Of a stretch of DNA of 64,000 nt, positions 1 through 9,428 are shown one piece after another. Under the pieces are notes generated by a model that saw only the letters and a list, made by a program, of their open reading frames with translations, searched no databases and was not told where the DNA came from. Position 1 is the stretch's first letter, and each line of letters starts with the position of its first letter. The translations under genes and the position numbers were made by a program. The stretch comes from Klebsiella ornithinolytica NBRC 105727 = ATCC 31898 (GTDB lineage Bacteria; Pseudomonadota; Gammaproteobacteria; Enterobacterales; Enterobacteriaceae): contig NZ_BCYR01000008.1 in NCBI RefSeq assembly GCF_001598295.1, forward strand, positions 1 through 64,000, in the 5' to 3' direction.

Positions 1-1391
1 ATGAAGCCGCACAGATAGGCCACCGCCAGACCTGCGGCGTAAACCGCCATGCCGGCGTAGATCCCGCTCGCGGAGGTCATCAGCGGTAGCGCCACGAGGC
101 CAGAAGGGCCAAAGACCGTATTCAGCCCCACCGGCAGGCCCAGCCACGCGATCAGACCGAGGAAAAAGCCGCCGCAGGCACCGCCGATACAGGCGGTGAT
201 AAACGGCTTCATGCGTGGCAGGGTTACGCCATAAATCAGCGGTTCGCCGATACCGAGAAAGCCGGGAATGATCGCCCCTTTAATCTGGGTCCGCAGCATC
301 GAGCCGTGCTTCGCCCGCCAGTACAGCGCCAGCGCGGCACCGACCTGCCCGGCCCCTGCCATCGCCAGAATCGGGAACAGCGAGTTAAATCCTTGCGCAT
401 CGACCAGCGCAAAATAGACTGGCACGAAGCCCTGATGGACGCCGAACATCACCGCCAGCAGGAACAGACCGGCGAGCACCGCGGAGCCAAACGGGTTGCC
501 GTTGAGATGGAGGAACAGCCACGACATCCCGGTAAACAGCCAGCCGCCGATGGGCATAATCACCGTAAAGGTCACCGCGCCCATAATCAGCAGAGTGACT
601 GCCGAGGTCAGGATCATATCGAGGTTGGCCGGCATCACGCGGCGTACCTGCTTTTCCACCCACGCGCCGAGAATCGAGGCAATCAGCACGCCGATAATGT
701 TGCCGCGCGGGTCGATGCCGTGACCGAAGAAGGTGGTGATGCCGGAGAAGAACCCGCTGGTGGCTTCGGGGTTATAGCCGAGGACGAACAGCGACGCGAT
801 AATGGCGCCGTTGACTCCGGAACCGCCAAACGCTTTCTGCGCGTTATAGCCAATCAAGATGCTCAGGAAGGTGAACATCCCCTTGCTGAAGACTTTCATG
901 TAGCCGATTAGCGCTACCAGCGAGGCGCTGGGATGGGTGTTCTCCAGCACGAACATCTGTTCTGCCAGCGTCGCGAAGCCGAGCAGCAGGCCGACGGCGA
1001 TAAAACCGGGAATCAGCGGGGTAAAAATAGTGGCGAATTTGGCAAGAAACTTCTGCACGCCGCTGGTTTGCTTGCTTTTCAGCGCCTGTTTTTTCTCTGC
1101 CGCCACCGCCGCCAGAGACGGCGCGTCGGCCGGCGCCTCTTCCAGTAGTAGGTTCATCATTTCCGCGGCGGTTTGCGCTTTACCGGGGCCGAGCACCACC
1201 TGAAACTGCTCATCGCTGACGATAACCCCCATCACCCCTTCAATCTGGCGGATGGCTGCGCTATCGGCGAGCTGCTCGTCACGTAGGGTTAAACGCAGGC
1301 GGGTCATACAGTTCCCCGCCTGGGCGACGTTTCCGGCCCCGCCAACATGCGTAAGGATCCGCGCTATCATCTCTTTATTTATTTTTGCCAT
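1..1391 (-). CDS. murP: PTS N-acetylmuramic acid permease, EIIBC (3' end outside window)
   Basis: Membrane permease that imports and phosphorylates N-acetylmuramic acid to MurNAc-6-phosphate, the substrate of MurQ just upstream. The ATG is at 1391 on the minus strand and the frame stays open to base 1, giving about 463 codons, nearly the full length of the family (E. coli MurP is 474). The N-terminus is an EIIB domain with the phosphorylated cysteine at residue 28 in a GNCMTRLR motif; the hydrophobic EIIC domain follows. There is no EIIA domain, so it should depend on Crr (EIIA-Glc), as known for MurP. It lies 24 bp after murQ, so the two are probably one operon. The substrate is inferred from murQ and the EIIB similarity. 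Confidence 0.88.
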   Translation of the reverse strand, partial: MAKINKEMIARILTHVGGAGNVAQAGNCMTRLRLTLRDEQLADSAAIRQIEGVMGVIVSDEQFQVVLGPGKAQTAAEMMNLLLEEAPADAPSLAAVAAEKKQALKSKQTSGVQKFLAKFATIFTPLIPGFIAVGLLLGFATLAEQMFVLENTHPSASLVALIGYMKVFSKGMFTFLSILIGYNAQKAFGGSGVNGAIIASLFVLGYNPEATSGFFSGITTFFGHGIDPRGNIIGVLIASILGAWVEKQVRRVMPANLDMILTSAVTLLIMGAVTFTVIMPIGGWLFTGMSWLFLHLNGNPFGSAVLAGLFLLAVMFGVHQGFVPVYFALVDAQGFNSLFPILAMAGAGQVGAALALYWRAKHGSMLRTQIKGAIIPGFLGIGEPLIYGVTLPRMKPFITACIGGACGGFFLGLIAWLGLPVGLNTVFGPSGLVALPLMTSASGIYAGMAVYAAGLAVAYLCGF

Positions 1392-1415
1392 TGCACGTTA
1401 CCTGGTTGTCGGCGC

Positions 1416-2318
1416 TTAGGTGTTGCTCAGCGCTTTGCGGATAAAACCGTTATTTTGCGCCAGCAGGGATTTTGCTTCTGCAGCGCTCAGATTCGCCAGC
1501 ACCATAACAATGGCGGTTTTACAGTGGCGACCGCAGGCGTCCAGCGCGGCCTGCGCGGTGGCGCGATCGCAGTCGGTTGCTTCCATAACGATCGATACCT
1601 GACGCTCAATCAGCTTCGCGTTGGTCGCTTCAACGTCAACCATCAGGTTGCTGTAAACCTTACCAACCCGGATCATGGCGCCGGTGGAGATCATGTTCAG
1701 CACCAGCTTCTGCGCGGTTCCCGCCTTCAGACGGGTAGACCCGGTGACCACTTCCGGACCCACGACCGGGGTGATGGCCACATCGGCCAGACGGGCCATT
1801 TCACCATGTGGGTTACAGCTGACGATGGCGACAAAGGCGTTCTGGCTGTGGGCATACTCCATGGCGCCAATGACGTACGGCGTACGTCCGCTGGCGGCCA
1901 GGCCAACCAGCACATCGCGGTTGCTGAAGTTAAGATTTTGCAGGTCCAGGGCGCCCTGCGCTTTGTTGTCTTCGACGTTTTCGACGGCGCTCAGAATCGC
2001 TTTTTGGCCACCGGCAATCACCCCGACCACCTGCTCCGGACGGGTACCGAAAGTCGGTGGACATTCGCTGGCATCGAGGATCCCCAGGCGACCGGAGGTC
2101 CCGGCGCCAATGTAAATCAGGCGTCCGCCGGCTTGTATCGCCGCGGCCACTTTATCTACGACCTGAGCGATTTGCGGTAAATAGGGGGCGATCGCGTGGG
2201 CCACCTGCTGGTCTTCCTGGTTAATGACCGTCAGCATCTCGACGGTGGACAGGGTGTCTATATTGGCGCTATTGGCATTGCGGCGCTCGGTCAGCAGCGC
2301 GCTCAGGTCGATACTCAT
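1416..2318 (-). CDS. murQ: N-acetylmuramic acid 6-phosphate etherase
   Basis: Cytoplasmic etherase that splits MurNAc-6-P into GlcNAc-6-P and D-lactate during cell-wall sugar recycling or use of external MurNAc. The 300-residue protein has the SIS-domain signature GAGTSGRLG near residue 65, the following ASECPPTFG segment with the catalytic glutamate, and the VGPEVVTGSTRLKAGTAQK stretch typical of MurQ. I chose the ATG before SIDLSALL because AGAGG lies seven bases upstream; an in-frame TTG two codons earlier lacks that spacing. E. coli has the repressor gene murR divergent from murQ; here the upstream neighbour is an efflux gene instead. A CRP-like site lies about 55 bp upstream. Confidence 0.95.
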   Translation of the reverse strand: MSIDLSALLTERRNANSANIDTLSTVEMLTVINQEDQQVAHAIAPYLPQIAQVVDKVAAAIQAGGRLIYIGAGTSGRLGILDASECPPTFGTRPEQVVGVIAGGQKAILSAVENVEDNKAQGALDLQNLNFSNRDVLVGLAASGRTPYVIGAMEYAHSQNAFVAIVSCNPHGEMARLADVAITPVVGPEVVTGSTRLKAGTAQKLVLNMISTGAMIRVGKVYSNLMVDVEATNAKLIERQVSIVMEATDCDRATAQAALDACGRHCKTAIVMVLANLSAAEAKSLLAQNNGFIRKALSNT

Positions 2319-2356
2319 ACACAAACCTCTTCAATCACAGTTAAGCCAGATTCTAA

Positions 2357-2371
2357 GGAATTAATTATTCC
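2357..2371. promoter_or_regulatory. Imperfect palindrome upstream of murQ, possible operator
   Basis: GGAATTAATTATTCC has GGAAT/ATTCC arms around an AT centre, 39 bp upstream of the murQ start and next to a CRP-like site. The position suits a repressor site or the -10 region, but no matching repressor gene is adjacent. Assignment is inference. Confidence 0.3.
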
Positions 2372-2397
2372 AATCATGTGAAGGTTATCACGATTAA
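2372..2397. promoter_or_regulatory. CRP-like site upstream of murQP
   Basis: TGTGA (2377-2381), six bases, then TCACG (2388-2392) matches the CRP consensus TGTGA-N6-TCACA at nine of ten core positions. It lies about 55-75 bp upstream of murQ, suitable for activation, and E. coli murQP is CRP-dependent. It could also serve nothing on the eef side, since that operon ends here. Confidence 0.55.
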
Positions 2398-2440
2398 CAC
2401 TCAACGGATAATAAGAGATTTGCAGGCAGGTCGGGAAGCG

Positions 2441-2476
2441 ATGCAGTAATAAATTTGGAATATTTTATTACTGCAT
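2441..2476. terminator. Perfect 13-bp inverted repeat after the eef/MFS operon
   Basis: Arms ATGCAGTAATAAA (2441-2453) and its exact complement (2464-2476) flank a 10-base loop, seven bases beyond the stop of the leftward MFS gene. The stem is AT-rich and has no T-run, so it is an atypical terminator; it could also stabilise the 3' end or bind a regulator. Confidence 0.45.
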
Positions 2477-2482
2477 TCGTTC

Positions 2483-3646
2483 TTAACGGGTCGGGTGGTT
2501 TTTTTGCAGGCCGAAGAACAGGGCGATCAGATAGCTGATGGTCATCGCGAGGCTCATTTTCAACATCGTTTCACCACCGAGCCCGGCCAGCGGCGCGGCG
2601 ATGCCGCCGCAGACAAACATCAGGGTCCCCATCAGTGCCGAGGCGGTACCCGACTGCGCACGGCTGACCTCGCTCATCGCTTTTGATCCGGCAACGGTGC
2701 TGATCCCGCTCATGAACGACATGGTGAAGAACAGGCCGATTAGCGCCGGCAGCGGCAGGTGTTGCCAGGCGAGAAGCAGGGTGATGACTGCGCAGAGCAC
2801 CGCCAGACTCAGTCCCCCGCGCAGCAGCGTATCGGCGCTATAGCGGCGCGAGAGGCGGGAGAAGATCTGCGCGGCGATAATCAGTCCAATGCCGTTTACG
2901 CCGAACAGCAGACTGAACTGCAGGGCCGTCATGCCGTACTCGCTCTGAATCACGAACGACGACGAGCCGATGTATGAGAACAGCCCGGCCATCATAAAGG
3001 CCTGAATCAGGCAGTAGCGCATAAAGGGACGGTTTTTCAGCACCGGGCCGTCGCTTTGCTGCTGTGTCGCGGCCGGACTTTTACCCGGCAGCGTTTCGCG
3101 CAGTACCGTCAGGCTCAGGAGCAGCAGTACGCCGCCGATAGCGGCCATCGTCCAGAACAAAATTCGCCAGTCGAACGCGGTAATGATGTAGCCGCCAATC
3201 ACCGGCGACACCACCGGGGCGATGCCGTTGACGGTCATCAACAGAGCGAAAAACTGGGTCAGCTGAGTGCCCTGATATTTATCGCGAGCAATCGATCGGG
3301 AGAGCACTGAACCGCCAGCCCCTGCAAAGCCCTGCAGAAAACGCCAGCCGATCAGCATATGAATATCGTAGGTCGCGGCGCACATCGCCGACGAAAAAAT
3401 AAACAGCAGCAGCGAGAGCGCCAGCGGTTTTTTGCGCCCGATGCGGTCGCTCAGTGGACCAAAAAACAGCTGACCGAGACCAAGGCCAATCAGCGCTGCG
3501 GTCAGCGAGAGCTGGGTTTGCGTGCCGCTGGCGTTCAGCTGCTGGGTTATATCCGGCAGCGCGGGCAGATAGAAATCGGTGCACAGCGGGCCGATGGCGG
3601 TTAACAGACCGAGAATTAACGCCCAGGAGAGGGAGATGCGCGGCAT
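2483..3646 (-). CDS. Bcr/CflA-type MFS drug efflux transporter
   Basis: Inner-membrane proton-driven exporter of about 387 residues with 12 hydrophobic segments, consistent with the Bcr/CflA (DHA1) group. Motif A appears as GPLSDRIGRKK in the loop after TM2, and the start PRISLSWALILGLLTAIGP with TDFYLPALP in TM1 is characteristic. The frame is open for 47 more codons upstream, but the ATG at 3646 has AAAGGAG at proper spacing, so the shorter form is chosen. It follows eefC by 47 bp on the same strand and ends the locus, suggesting co-transcription with the tripartite pump. The substrate cannot be read from sequence; chloramphenicol, bicyclomycin and similar drugs are typical for relatives. 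Confidence 0.82.
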   Translation of the reverse strand: MPRISLSWALILGLLTAIGPLCTDFYLPALPDITQQLNASGTQTQLSLTAALIGLGLGQLFFGPLSDRIGRKKPLALSLLLFIFSSAMCAATYDIHMLIGWRFLQGFAGAGGSVLSRSIARDKYQGTQLTQFFALLMTVNGIAPVVSPVIGGYIITAFDWRILFWTMAAIGGVLLLLSLTVLRETLPGKSPAATQQQSDGPVLKNRPFMRYCLIQAFMMAGLFSYIGSSSFVIQSEYGMTALQFSLLFGVNGIGLIIAAQIFSRLSRRYSADTLLRGGLSLAVLCAVITLLLAWQHLPLPALIGLFFTMSFMSGISTVAGSKAMSEVSRAQSGTASALMGTLMFVCGGIAAPLAGLGGETMLKMSLAMTISYLIALFFGLQKNHPTR

Positions 3647-3693
3647 AAAAACTCCTTTAGCATACCGGGCGTTGCCGCCCGGTTGATATTGAT

Positions 3694-5058
3694 TTAGCTG
3701 GCGCCGCCTCCCAGCGACTGCCAGAGCGTGATGCGGTTTTCCAAATCGGTTTGTTGCAGAGAAATTAACGTGGCCTGCGCCGACCACAGCGTGCGCTGGG
3801 CGGTCAGGACCGACAGATAATCGCCAACGCCGGTCTGATATCGCTTCAGCGCAATGTCCAGCGACGTCTGCTCGGCGGCGACATATTGCCGCTGGGCATC
3901 CAGCTGTTCGCTCAGCGTTTCCCGGCGCGCCAGCGCATCGGCCACGTCTTTGAAGGCGCTCTGAATGCTTTTCTCATAGGTGGCGATCAGTCCTTTTTTC
4001 TCCGCTTCCGCATAGCGTAGCTGGGCCAGATTGCTGCCGCCGGTAAACAGCGGCAGACTGATCGATGGGGCGAACGACCACACCTGCATTCCGTGGCTGA
4101 ACAGGGAAGAGAGCGCATCGCTGCCTACGCCAGCGCTGGCGGTCAGAGAGATAGTCGGGAAGAAGTTGGCCCGCGCCGCGCCGATATCCGCATTGGCGCT
4201 CTTCAGATTATGCTCTGCCTCCTGAATATCCGGGCGGCGGAGCAGCACCGACGAGGATACGCCGGCCGGTACCAGGCGAATGCTGTGGTCGCCGAGGCTT
4301 TCCAGGGTGCCGGGCAGCAGACTGTCGGGGACGGTTTCACCGGCCAGTAAATTGAGCGCATTTTTGTCCTGCGCCACCTGGGTGCGATAGCTGGCGACGC
4401 TGGCACGCGCCTGCTGGTAAACGCTTTCGGCATCGCTGAGGTCGCCCGCGGAAGCGGTGCCTACCGCCATCTGGCGGGCGACAATTTTGCGCGAGTTCTC
4501 AGCGCTGGCCAGGGTCTGCTGGGCCAGCGCCAGATTGCTGTTATCCGCTGCGAGCGTGACCCACGCGGTGGTCAGATCGGCAATCATCGTCAGGCGCGTA
4601 TTCTGCGCGGTGTATTCGCTGGCAAGCCAGGTCTCCCGTGCCGCCCGCGATAAACTCTGATTCTTACCAAACAGATCCAGCTCGAAGCTGGAAACCGCAC
4701 CGTCGGCCTCTGCGGATGAGGTGAGGCCGCTGGCGACGGTTTTACTGCGGGTATGGCTAAGTTCAGCATCAACGGTGGGGAACAGCGATGCGCGAGTTTC
4801 GCCATACTGCGCCCGAGCGGCCTCAATGTCGGCAATCGCTTTCTGCAGATCGCGGTTGCTGGTCAGCGCCATGCTGACCACTTTTTTCAGCCGCGCATCG
4901 TTGACAACCTGCTGCCAGCTGCCGACCACCGCAGTGGCTTCGCCGTGAGCGCCAGGGAGCGTCGCGGGAACCGGCGCCGCCGGGCGGCTATAGTCCGGAT
5001 CGAGGGAAACACAGCCTGCGGTCAGGAGCGCAACAAAAACCAGGGTCAAACGAAACAT
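3694..5058 (-). CDS. eefC: Outer-membrane efflux channel, EefC type
   Basis: TolC/OprM-like outer-membrane factor of 454 residues, the exit duct of the EefABC pump. The N-terminus is a lipoprotein signal: a basic-hydrophobic start then LLTAGC, with Cys16 as the predicted lipidated residue. Two outer-membrane efflux repeats follow, with long helical segments around residues 60-200 and 270-420. RPDI and the flanking LLRRPDIQEAE segment match the NodT family. It begins three bases after eefB, so it is translationally linked to the transporter. The eef name rests on operon order and similarity to the Klebsiella/Enterobacter locus as I recall it; an RND operon with its own OprM-like factor sets it apart from acrAB. 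Confidence 0.85.
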   Translation of the reverse strand: MFRLTLVFVALLTAGCVSLDPDYSRPAAPVPATLPGAHGEATAVVGSWQQVVNDARLKKVVSMALTSNRDLQKAIADIEAARAQYGETRASLFPTVDAELSHTRSKTVASGLTSSAEADGAVSSFELDLFGKNQSLSRAARETWLASEYTAQNTRLTMIADLTTAWVTLAADNSNLALAQQTLASAENSRKIVARQMAVGTASAGDLSDAESVYQQARASVASYRTQVAQDKNALNLLAGETVPDSLLPGTLESLGDHSIRLVPAGVSSSVLLRRPDIQEAEHNLKSANADIGAARANFFPTISLTASAGVGSDALSSLFSHGMQVWSFAPSISLPLFTGGSNLAQLRYAEAEKKGLIATYEKSIQSAFKDVADALARRETLSEQLDAQRQYVAAEQTSLDIALKRYQTGVGDYLSVLTAQRTLWSAQATLISLQQTDLENRITLWQSLGGGAS

Positions 5059-5061
5059 AAC

Positions 5062-8000
5062 TTACTCCTGAGTAGGGCGTTGGCGGGTGAACAGACGCTT
5101 CACCAGCACAAAGAACAGGGGAACGAAGAACACCGCCAGCAGCGTGGCGGTCAGGGTGCCGCCGATAATACCGGTCCCGATCGCCACACGGCTGTTGGCG
5201 CCGGCGCCGGTCGCTACCGCCAGCGGCAGGACCCCGGCGACAAACGCCAGCGAGGTCATCACGATGGGGCGCAGACGGGTTTGCGCAGCGCGCAGTGCGG
5301 CACGTGACAGCGAGTAGCCCTCATCCACCGCCGCTTCGGCAAATTCAACGATCAGGATGGCGTTCTTCGACGACAGGCCGATGGTGGTCAATAGTGCGAC
5401 CTGGAAGTAGACATCGTTGCTCAGATCGCGCATCCACGCCGCCAGCGCGGCGCCGAGCAGGCCCAGCGGGATTACCATGATCACCGAGAAGGGGACCGAC
5501 CAGCTTTCATACAGCGCGGCGAGACACAGGAACACCACCAGAATCGAGATGGCATACAGGCTCATGGCCTGCCCGCTGGCCAGCTTTTCCTGAAGCGACA
5601 TGCCGCTCCACGCCCAGGTGGTGCCTGCCGGCAGGCTGTTGGCCAGCGCTTCCATTTTTTCCATAGCCACGCCGGAGCTGAAGCCGGAGGCATTTTCACC
5701 CTGGATTTCGAAGGCGGCGGAGCCGTTGTAGCGCACCAGGCTTTCCGGGCCATATTGCCAATGGGTGGTGGCAAAGGCGGAGAACGGCGTCATGCTGTCA
5801 TTGCTGCTGCGTACGAACCATTTACCGAGATCGGACGGTACGGCGCGGGCGTCGCTTTCTCCCTGAATGTAAACCTTCTTCACGCGTCCGCGATCGATAA
5901 AGTCGTTCACGTAGGTGCCGCCCCAGGCGCTGGAGAGCGTGTCGGTGACATCGCTCAGCGACAGTCCCAGGGAAACGGCTTTGTCATTGTCGATATCGAC
6001 CTGCAGCTGCGGCATTTGCGGCAGGTCGTTGGCGCGGACCGACTGGAGTTCCGGACTTTGACTGGCGGCAGCCAGCAGCTGGCTGCGCATTTTCATCAGG
6101 CTATCGCGATCGGTACCGCCGCTGGCCATCAGCTCAAAGGTAAAGCCGTTGCTCTGCCCCAGGCCGTCCACCGACGGTGGGGTCATGGCAAACAGCGAGG
6201 CGTCGCGAATGCTGCTTAGATCCTGGGTGGCGCGCAGGGCAATCGCCTGGGCGGTGTTCTCGGCGCCTTTACGTTCGGACCAGTTTTTCAGCGATACGAA
6301 GGCCATCCCGGCGTTTTGTCCGCTGCCGCTGAAGTTAAAGCCATCGACGGTGAAAATAACGTTGGTATTGGCTTTTTCTTTGCTGAGGAACCAGTCGGTC
6401 ACCTGGCGACGTACTTCGGCGGTACGCACGGCGGTGGCGCCCGCCGGGAGGGTGTACTGGACCATGATTTCGCCCTGATCCTCTACCGGCAGGAAGCTCC
6501 CCGGCAGCTTCCACATCGCCAGCGCCATGGCGCCGCAAATCAGCACAAAGGCGCCCATCATCATGGCAGAGCGGCGTAGCCCGCCGAGCACGCGATGCTG
6601 GTAGCCCTGTTCGGTACGACCCCACAGACGGTTAAACGCCCCGAAGAATCCTGTGGTATGCGGTTTAGAGTGGGAGAGCAGTGCGCCGCACAGCGCCGGC
6701 GTTAAGGTGAGAGCCACCACCACCGACAGCATCATCGCCGAGATAATCGTCACCGAGAACTGGCGATAAATCACGCCGGTCGAGCCGCCAAAGAAGGCCA
6801 TCGGTAAGAAGACTGCCGACAGCACCAGCGCAATCGCGATCAGCGCCCCGGATATTTCTCCCATCGATTTTTCGGTGGCTTCGCGGGCGGGCAGGCCCTC
6901 GTCGCGCATAATACGCTCGACGTTTTCCACCACCACGATGGCATCATCCACCAGCAGGCCGATGGCCAGTACCATCGCAAACAGGGTCAGGGTGTTGATG
7001 GAGTAGCCGAACAGGGCCAGCACGCCAAAGGTCCCCAGTAGTACCACCGGCACCGCCACCGCCGGAATCAGCGTGGCGCGGAAATTTTGCAGGAACAGGT
7101 ACATCACACAAACCACCAGAATGATGGCTTCAAACAGCGTTTGAATAACATCTTCAACCGAGATTTTAATGAACTCGGTGCTGTCTTTCGGATAGGCGAT
7201 ATCGTAGCCCTGCGGCATCTGACGCTGATATTCAGCAATTTTACTTTTCACGCGCGTGGCGGTATCCAGCGCGTTGGCGCCCGGGGCCATCATCACCGCG
7301 ATACCGGCGGCCGGGTGGCCGTTGAGGTTTGACGTGGCGGTGTAATCTTCGCTGCCCATCTCAACACGAGCGACGTCGCCCAGCCGCACCACCGAGCCGT
7401 CTGACTTGCTCTTGACGATAATATTTTTGAACTGATCGACCGTTTGCAGCCGCGACTGGGCGCGGACGGTGGCGGTTAGCTGCTGCGCGCTGGATGATGG
7501 CAGCGCGCCGATTTTACCCGCGGAAATTTGCACGTTCTGCGCTTCAATCGCCGTTTGTACATCGGAAGGCATCAGCGCGTAGGAGGCCAGTTTCGTTGGA
7601 TCCATCCAGATACGCATCGCGTATTCTGCGCCGAAAACGCGCAGGCTGCCGACGCCCTCAACGCGCGCCAGCGGGTCCTGCATGTTACTGACCAGCCAGT
7701 CGGAGATATCGGAGCTGGTGGCTTTGTTATTTTTATCGTACACCGCGAGGATCAGCAGGAAGTTACTTTGCGATTTCACTACCGTGACGCCGGACTGTTG
7801 CACCTCGCTCGGCAGACGCGATTCCGCCTGCTGGACCTTGTTCTGTACCTGCACCTGGGCGGTATCCGGGTCGGTCCCCTGCTCGAAGGTGACGGTAATA
7901 TCTACCGAGCCGTCAGAGCTGCTGGTGGAGGTGAAATAGAGCAGGTTATCCAGCCCGGTCAGCTGTTGTTCAATGACCTGAGTGACGCTGTTTTCCAGGG

Positions 8001-8169
8001 TTTCCGCAGAGGCCCCGGTATAGGTGGCCGAGATTTTTACCGCCGGAGGGGCGACGTCAGGATATTGCGCCACCGGCAGCGTCTGGATGGCGAGCACCCC
8101 GGCGAGCATGATCAGAATGGCGATAACCCAGGCGAAAACCGGGCGGCGCACAAAGAAGCGGGAAAACAT
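5062..8169 (-). CDS. eefB: RND multidrug efflux transporter, EefB type
   Basis: Inner-membrane proton/drug antiporter of the HAE1 family, 1035 residues, the usual AcrB length. The protein starts with the typical FFVRRPVFAWVIAI helix, has two large periplasmic loops and twelve membrane helices. The proton-relay aspartate pair is present in GLLVDDAIVVVENVERI (near residue 406), with the partner lysine in IGLSSKNAILIVEF late in the protein, so it looks functional. The start overlaps the eefA stop by one base (TGATG), indicating tight coupling. It works as a trimer with the EefA adaptor and EefC channel. Substrates are not predictable from sequence. Confidence 0.92.
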   Translation of the reverse strand: MFSRFFVRRPVFAWVIAILIMLAGVLAIQTLPVAQYPDVAPPAVKISATYTGASAETLENSVTQVIEQQLTGLDNLLYFTSTSSSDGSVDITVTFEQGTDPDTAQVQVQNKVQQAESRLPSEVQQSGVTVVKSQSNFLLILAVYDKNNKATSSDISDWLVSNMQDPLARVEGVGSLRVFGAEYAMRIWMDPTKLASYALMPSDVQTAIEAQNVQISAGKIGALPSSSAQQLTATVRAQSRLQTVDQFKNIIVKSKSDGSVVRLGDVARVEMGSEDYTATSNLNGHPAAGIAVMMAPGANALDTATRVKSKIAEYQRQMPQGYDIAYPKDSTEFIKISVEDVIQTLFEAIILVVCVMYLFLQNFRATLIPAVAVPVVLLGTFGVLALFGYSINTLTLFAMVLAIGLLVDDAIVVVENVERIMRDEGLPAREATEKSMGEISGALIAIALVLSAVFLPMAFFGGSTGVIYRQFSVTIISAMMLSVVVALTLTPALCGALLSHSKPHTTGFFGAFNRLWGRTEQGYQHRVLGGLRRSAMMMGAFVLICGAMALAMWKLPGSFLPVEDQGEIMVQYTLPAGATAVRTAEVRRQVTDWFLSKEKANTNVIFTVDGFNFSGSGQNAGMAFVSLKNWSERKGAENTAQAIALRATQDLSSIRDASLFAMTPPSVDGLGQSNGFTFELMASGGTDRDSLMKMRSQLLAAASQSPELQSVRANDLPQMPQLQVDIDNDKAVSLGLSLSDVTDTLSSAWGGTYVNDFIDRGRVKKVYIQGESDARAVPSDLGKWFVRSSNDSMTPFSAFATTHWQYGPESLVRYNGSAAFEIQGENASGFSSGVAMEKMEALANSLPAGTTWAWSGMSLQEKLASGQAMSLYAISILVVFLCLAALYESWSVPFSVIMVIPLGLLGAALAAWMRDLSNDVYFQVALLTTIGLSSKNAILIVEFAEAAVDEGYSLSRAALRAAQTRLRPIVMTSLAFVAGVLPLAVATGAGANSRVAIGTGIIGGTLTATLLAVFFVPLFFVLVKRLFTRQRPTQE

Positions 8170-9293
8170 CAGGCGTTGCCTCCGTCATTGTTGACTTCGA
8201 CGGCTTTGACCTGCTGACCCGCAGCGACTTTGCTGGTGCCTTCAACGATCAGCTTATCGCCGCTTTTCAGGCCGTTCACTACCAGCCATTTGTCGCCGTA
8301 TGCGTCACCGGTTTCGACTTCCCGTTGTTCTACTTTGCTGTTGCCATCGACGACGAGCGCGGTGGCATTGCCTTTGGCATCACGGGTGATGCCCTGCTGC
8401 GGCGCCAGGATCGCGTCGTCCATCACCCCTTCATCGACGTGGGCGCGCACGAACATTCCCGGTAACAAGACATGCTGCGGGTTCGGGAAGACTGCGCGTA
8501 GCGTGACCGAGCCGGTGGATTCGTCCACCGCCACTTCGGTCAACGCCAGATGCCCTTTTTCGCTGTAGGTGCTGCCATCTTCCAGGGTCAGGGACACGCT
8601 AAGCGTATTGTCGTTGGTCGCCAGCGCTTGTTTGCGCAGGCGCAGCAGATCGACGCTGGAGCGAGTGAGATCGACATACATGGTGTCCAGCCCGCGGATC
8701 GTCGCCAGGGCGGTATCCTGGTCGGCGGAAACCAGTGCGCCGGGGGTGACGGAAGAGATCCCGATACGTCCGGCAATTGGCGCGGTAACGGTGGTCCAGT
8801 TCAGGTTAATACGCGCGCTCTCCAGCGCCGCCTTTTTCGACTCCACGCTGGCTTTGTCCTGATTACAGGTCGACAGCGCATCGTCGGCATCCTGACGAGA
8901 TACGCCGTTGTCTTTGACCAGCGCCGCGTAGCGCTGAGCTTTCTGACAGTCGGATACCACCAGAGATTGCGCCTGCTTCAGGGCGGCGGCGGCTTCGTTA
9001 TAGGCCGCGCGATAGCTGGACGGGTCGATTTGATACAGCGCCTGGCCGGCTTTCACCATATCGCCCTCGGTGAACAGGCGTTTTTGAATGATGCCGCCCA
9101 CCTGCGGGCGCACTTCGGCGCTGAGTGAAGCCGTGGTACGACCGGTCAGTTCACTGATCACCGACACGGGCTGGCTTTTCAGCGTGACAACGCCCACTTC
9201 CGGCGTCACCTGTGGTGGGGCTGATGTTTGGGCATTATCGCATCCGCTCAGGATGAATAAGGCCGCTGCGATGGGGAGCATGGTATATTTCAT
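8169..9293 (-). CDS. eefA: RND periplasmic adaptor (membrane fusion protein), EefA type
   Basis: Periplasmic lipoprotein adaptor of 374 residues joining EefB to EefC. The N-terminus has a lipobox, FILSGC, with Cys18 as the lipid site. Then come the biotinyl-lipoyl-like halves, the coiled hairpin (around residues 95-165) and beta-barrel segments, as in AcrA. It is the first structural gene of the operon. The region before the ATG carries only a weak GAG as ribosome site and two inverted repeats (9323-9344 and 9366-9382), so leader structure may affect expression. One internal cysteine pair (near residues 115-140) in the hairpin region is unusual for AcrA-like adaptors, which normally lack it. 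Confidence 0.88.
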   Translation of the reverse strand: MKYTMLPIAAALFILSGCDNAQTSAPPQVTPEVGVVTLKSQPVSVISELTGRTTASLSAEVRPQVGGIIQKRLFTEGDMVKAGQALYQIDPSSYRAAYNEAAAALKQAQSLVVSDCQKAQRYAALVKDNGVSRQDADDALSTCNQDKASVESKKAALESARINLNWTTVTAPIAGRIGISSVTPGALVSADQDTALATIRGLDTMYVDLTRSSVDLLRLRKQALATNDNTLSVSLTLEDGSTYSEKGHLALTEVAVDESTGSVTLRAVFPNPQHVLLPGMFVRAHVDEGVMDDAILAPQQGITRDAKGNATALVVDGNSKVEQREVETGDAYGDKWLVVNGLKSGDKLIVEGTSKVAAGQQVKAVEVNNDGGNA

Positions 9294-9322
9294 TATATTT
9301 TTCTCAGGATGAACGACGTCCT

Positions 9323-9344
9323 CCCTGCTAATTAAATAGCAGGG
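9323..9344. promoter_or_regulatory. 8-bp inverted repeat in the eefA leader
   Basis: CCCTGCTA and TAGCAGGG flank a six-base loop, ending about 30 bp before the eefA ATG. No T-run follows on the minus strand, so it is not a standard terminator. It could be an operator for the TetR protein or a leader hairpin controlling translation. Confidence 0.45.
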
Positions 9345-9365
9345 TTCAGGCTAGCTGATGACGCA

Positions 9366-9382
9366 TTTCCGATAAACGGAAA
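9366..9382. promoter_or_regulatory. Short inverted repeat upstream of eefA
   Basis: TTTCCG and CGGAAA with a five-base centre, between the regulator's terminator and the eefA leader hairpin. This is where an eefA promoter is expected; I cannot fix -10/-35 elements with confidence. Confidence 0.3.
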
Positions 9383-9390
9383 CGACAAAA

Positions 9391-9409
9391 AGGGAATTTA
9401 AAATTCCCT
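9391..9409 (-). terminator. Rho-independent terminator after the eef TetR gene
   Basis: AGGGAATTT and AAATTCCCT form a near-continuous hairpin, followed on the minus strand by TTTTT. It lies 20 bp after the regulator stop, so eefABC probably needs its own promoter between here and 9293. Confidence 0.65.
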
Positions 9410-9428
9410 GTTTATTAATTGCAGTTAA

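Noticed and set aside
1347-2180. Long + strand open frame opposite murQ
   Set aside because: murQ is plainly real on the other strand with SIS motifs and ribosome site; this frame has no recognisable protein features.
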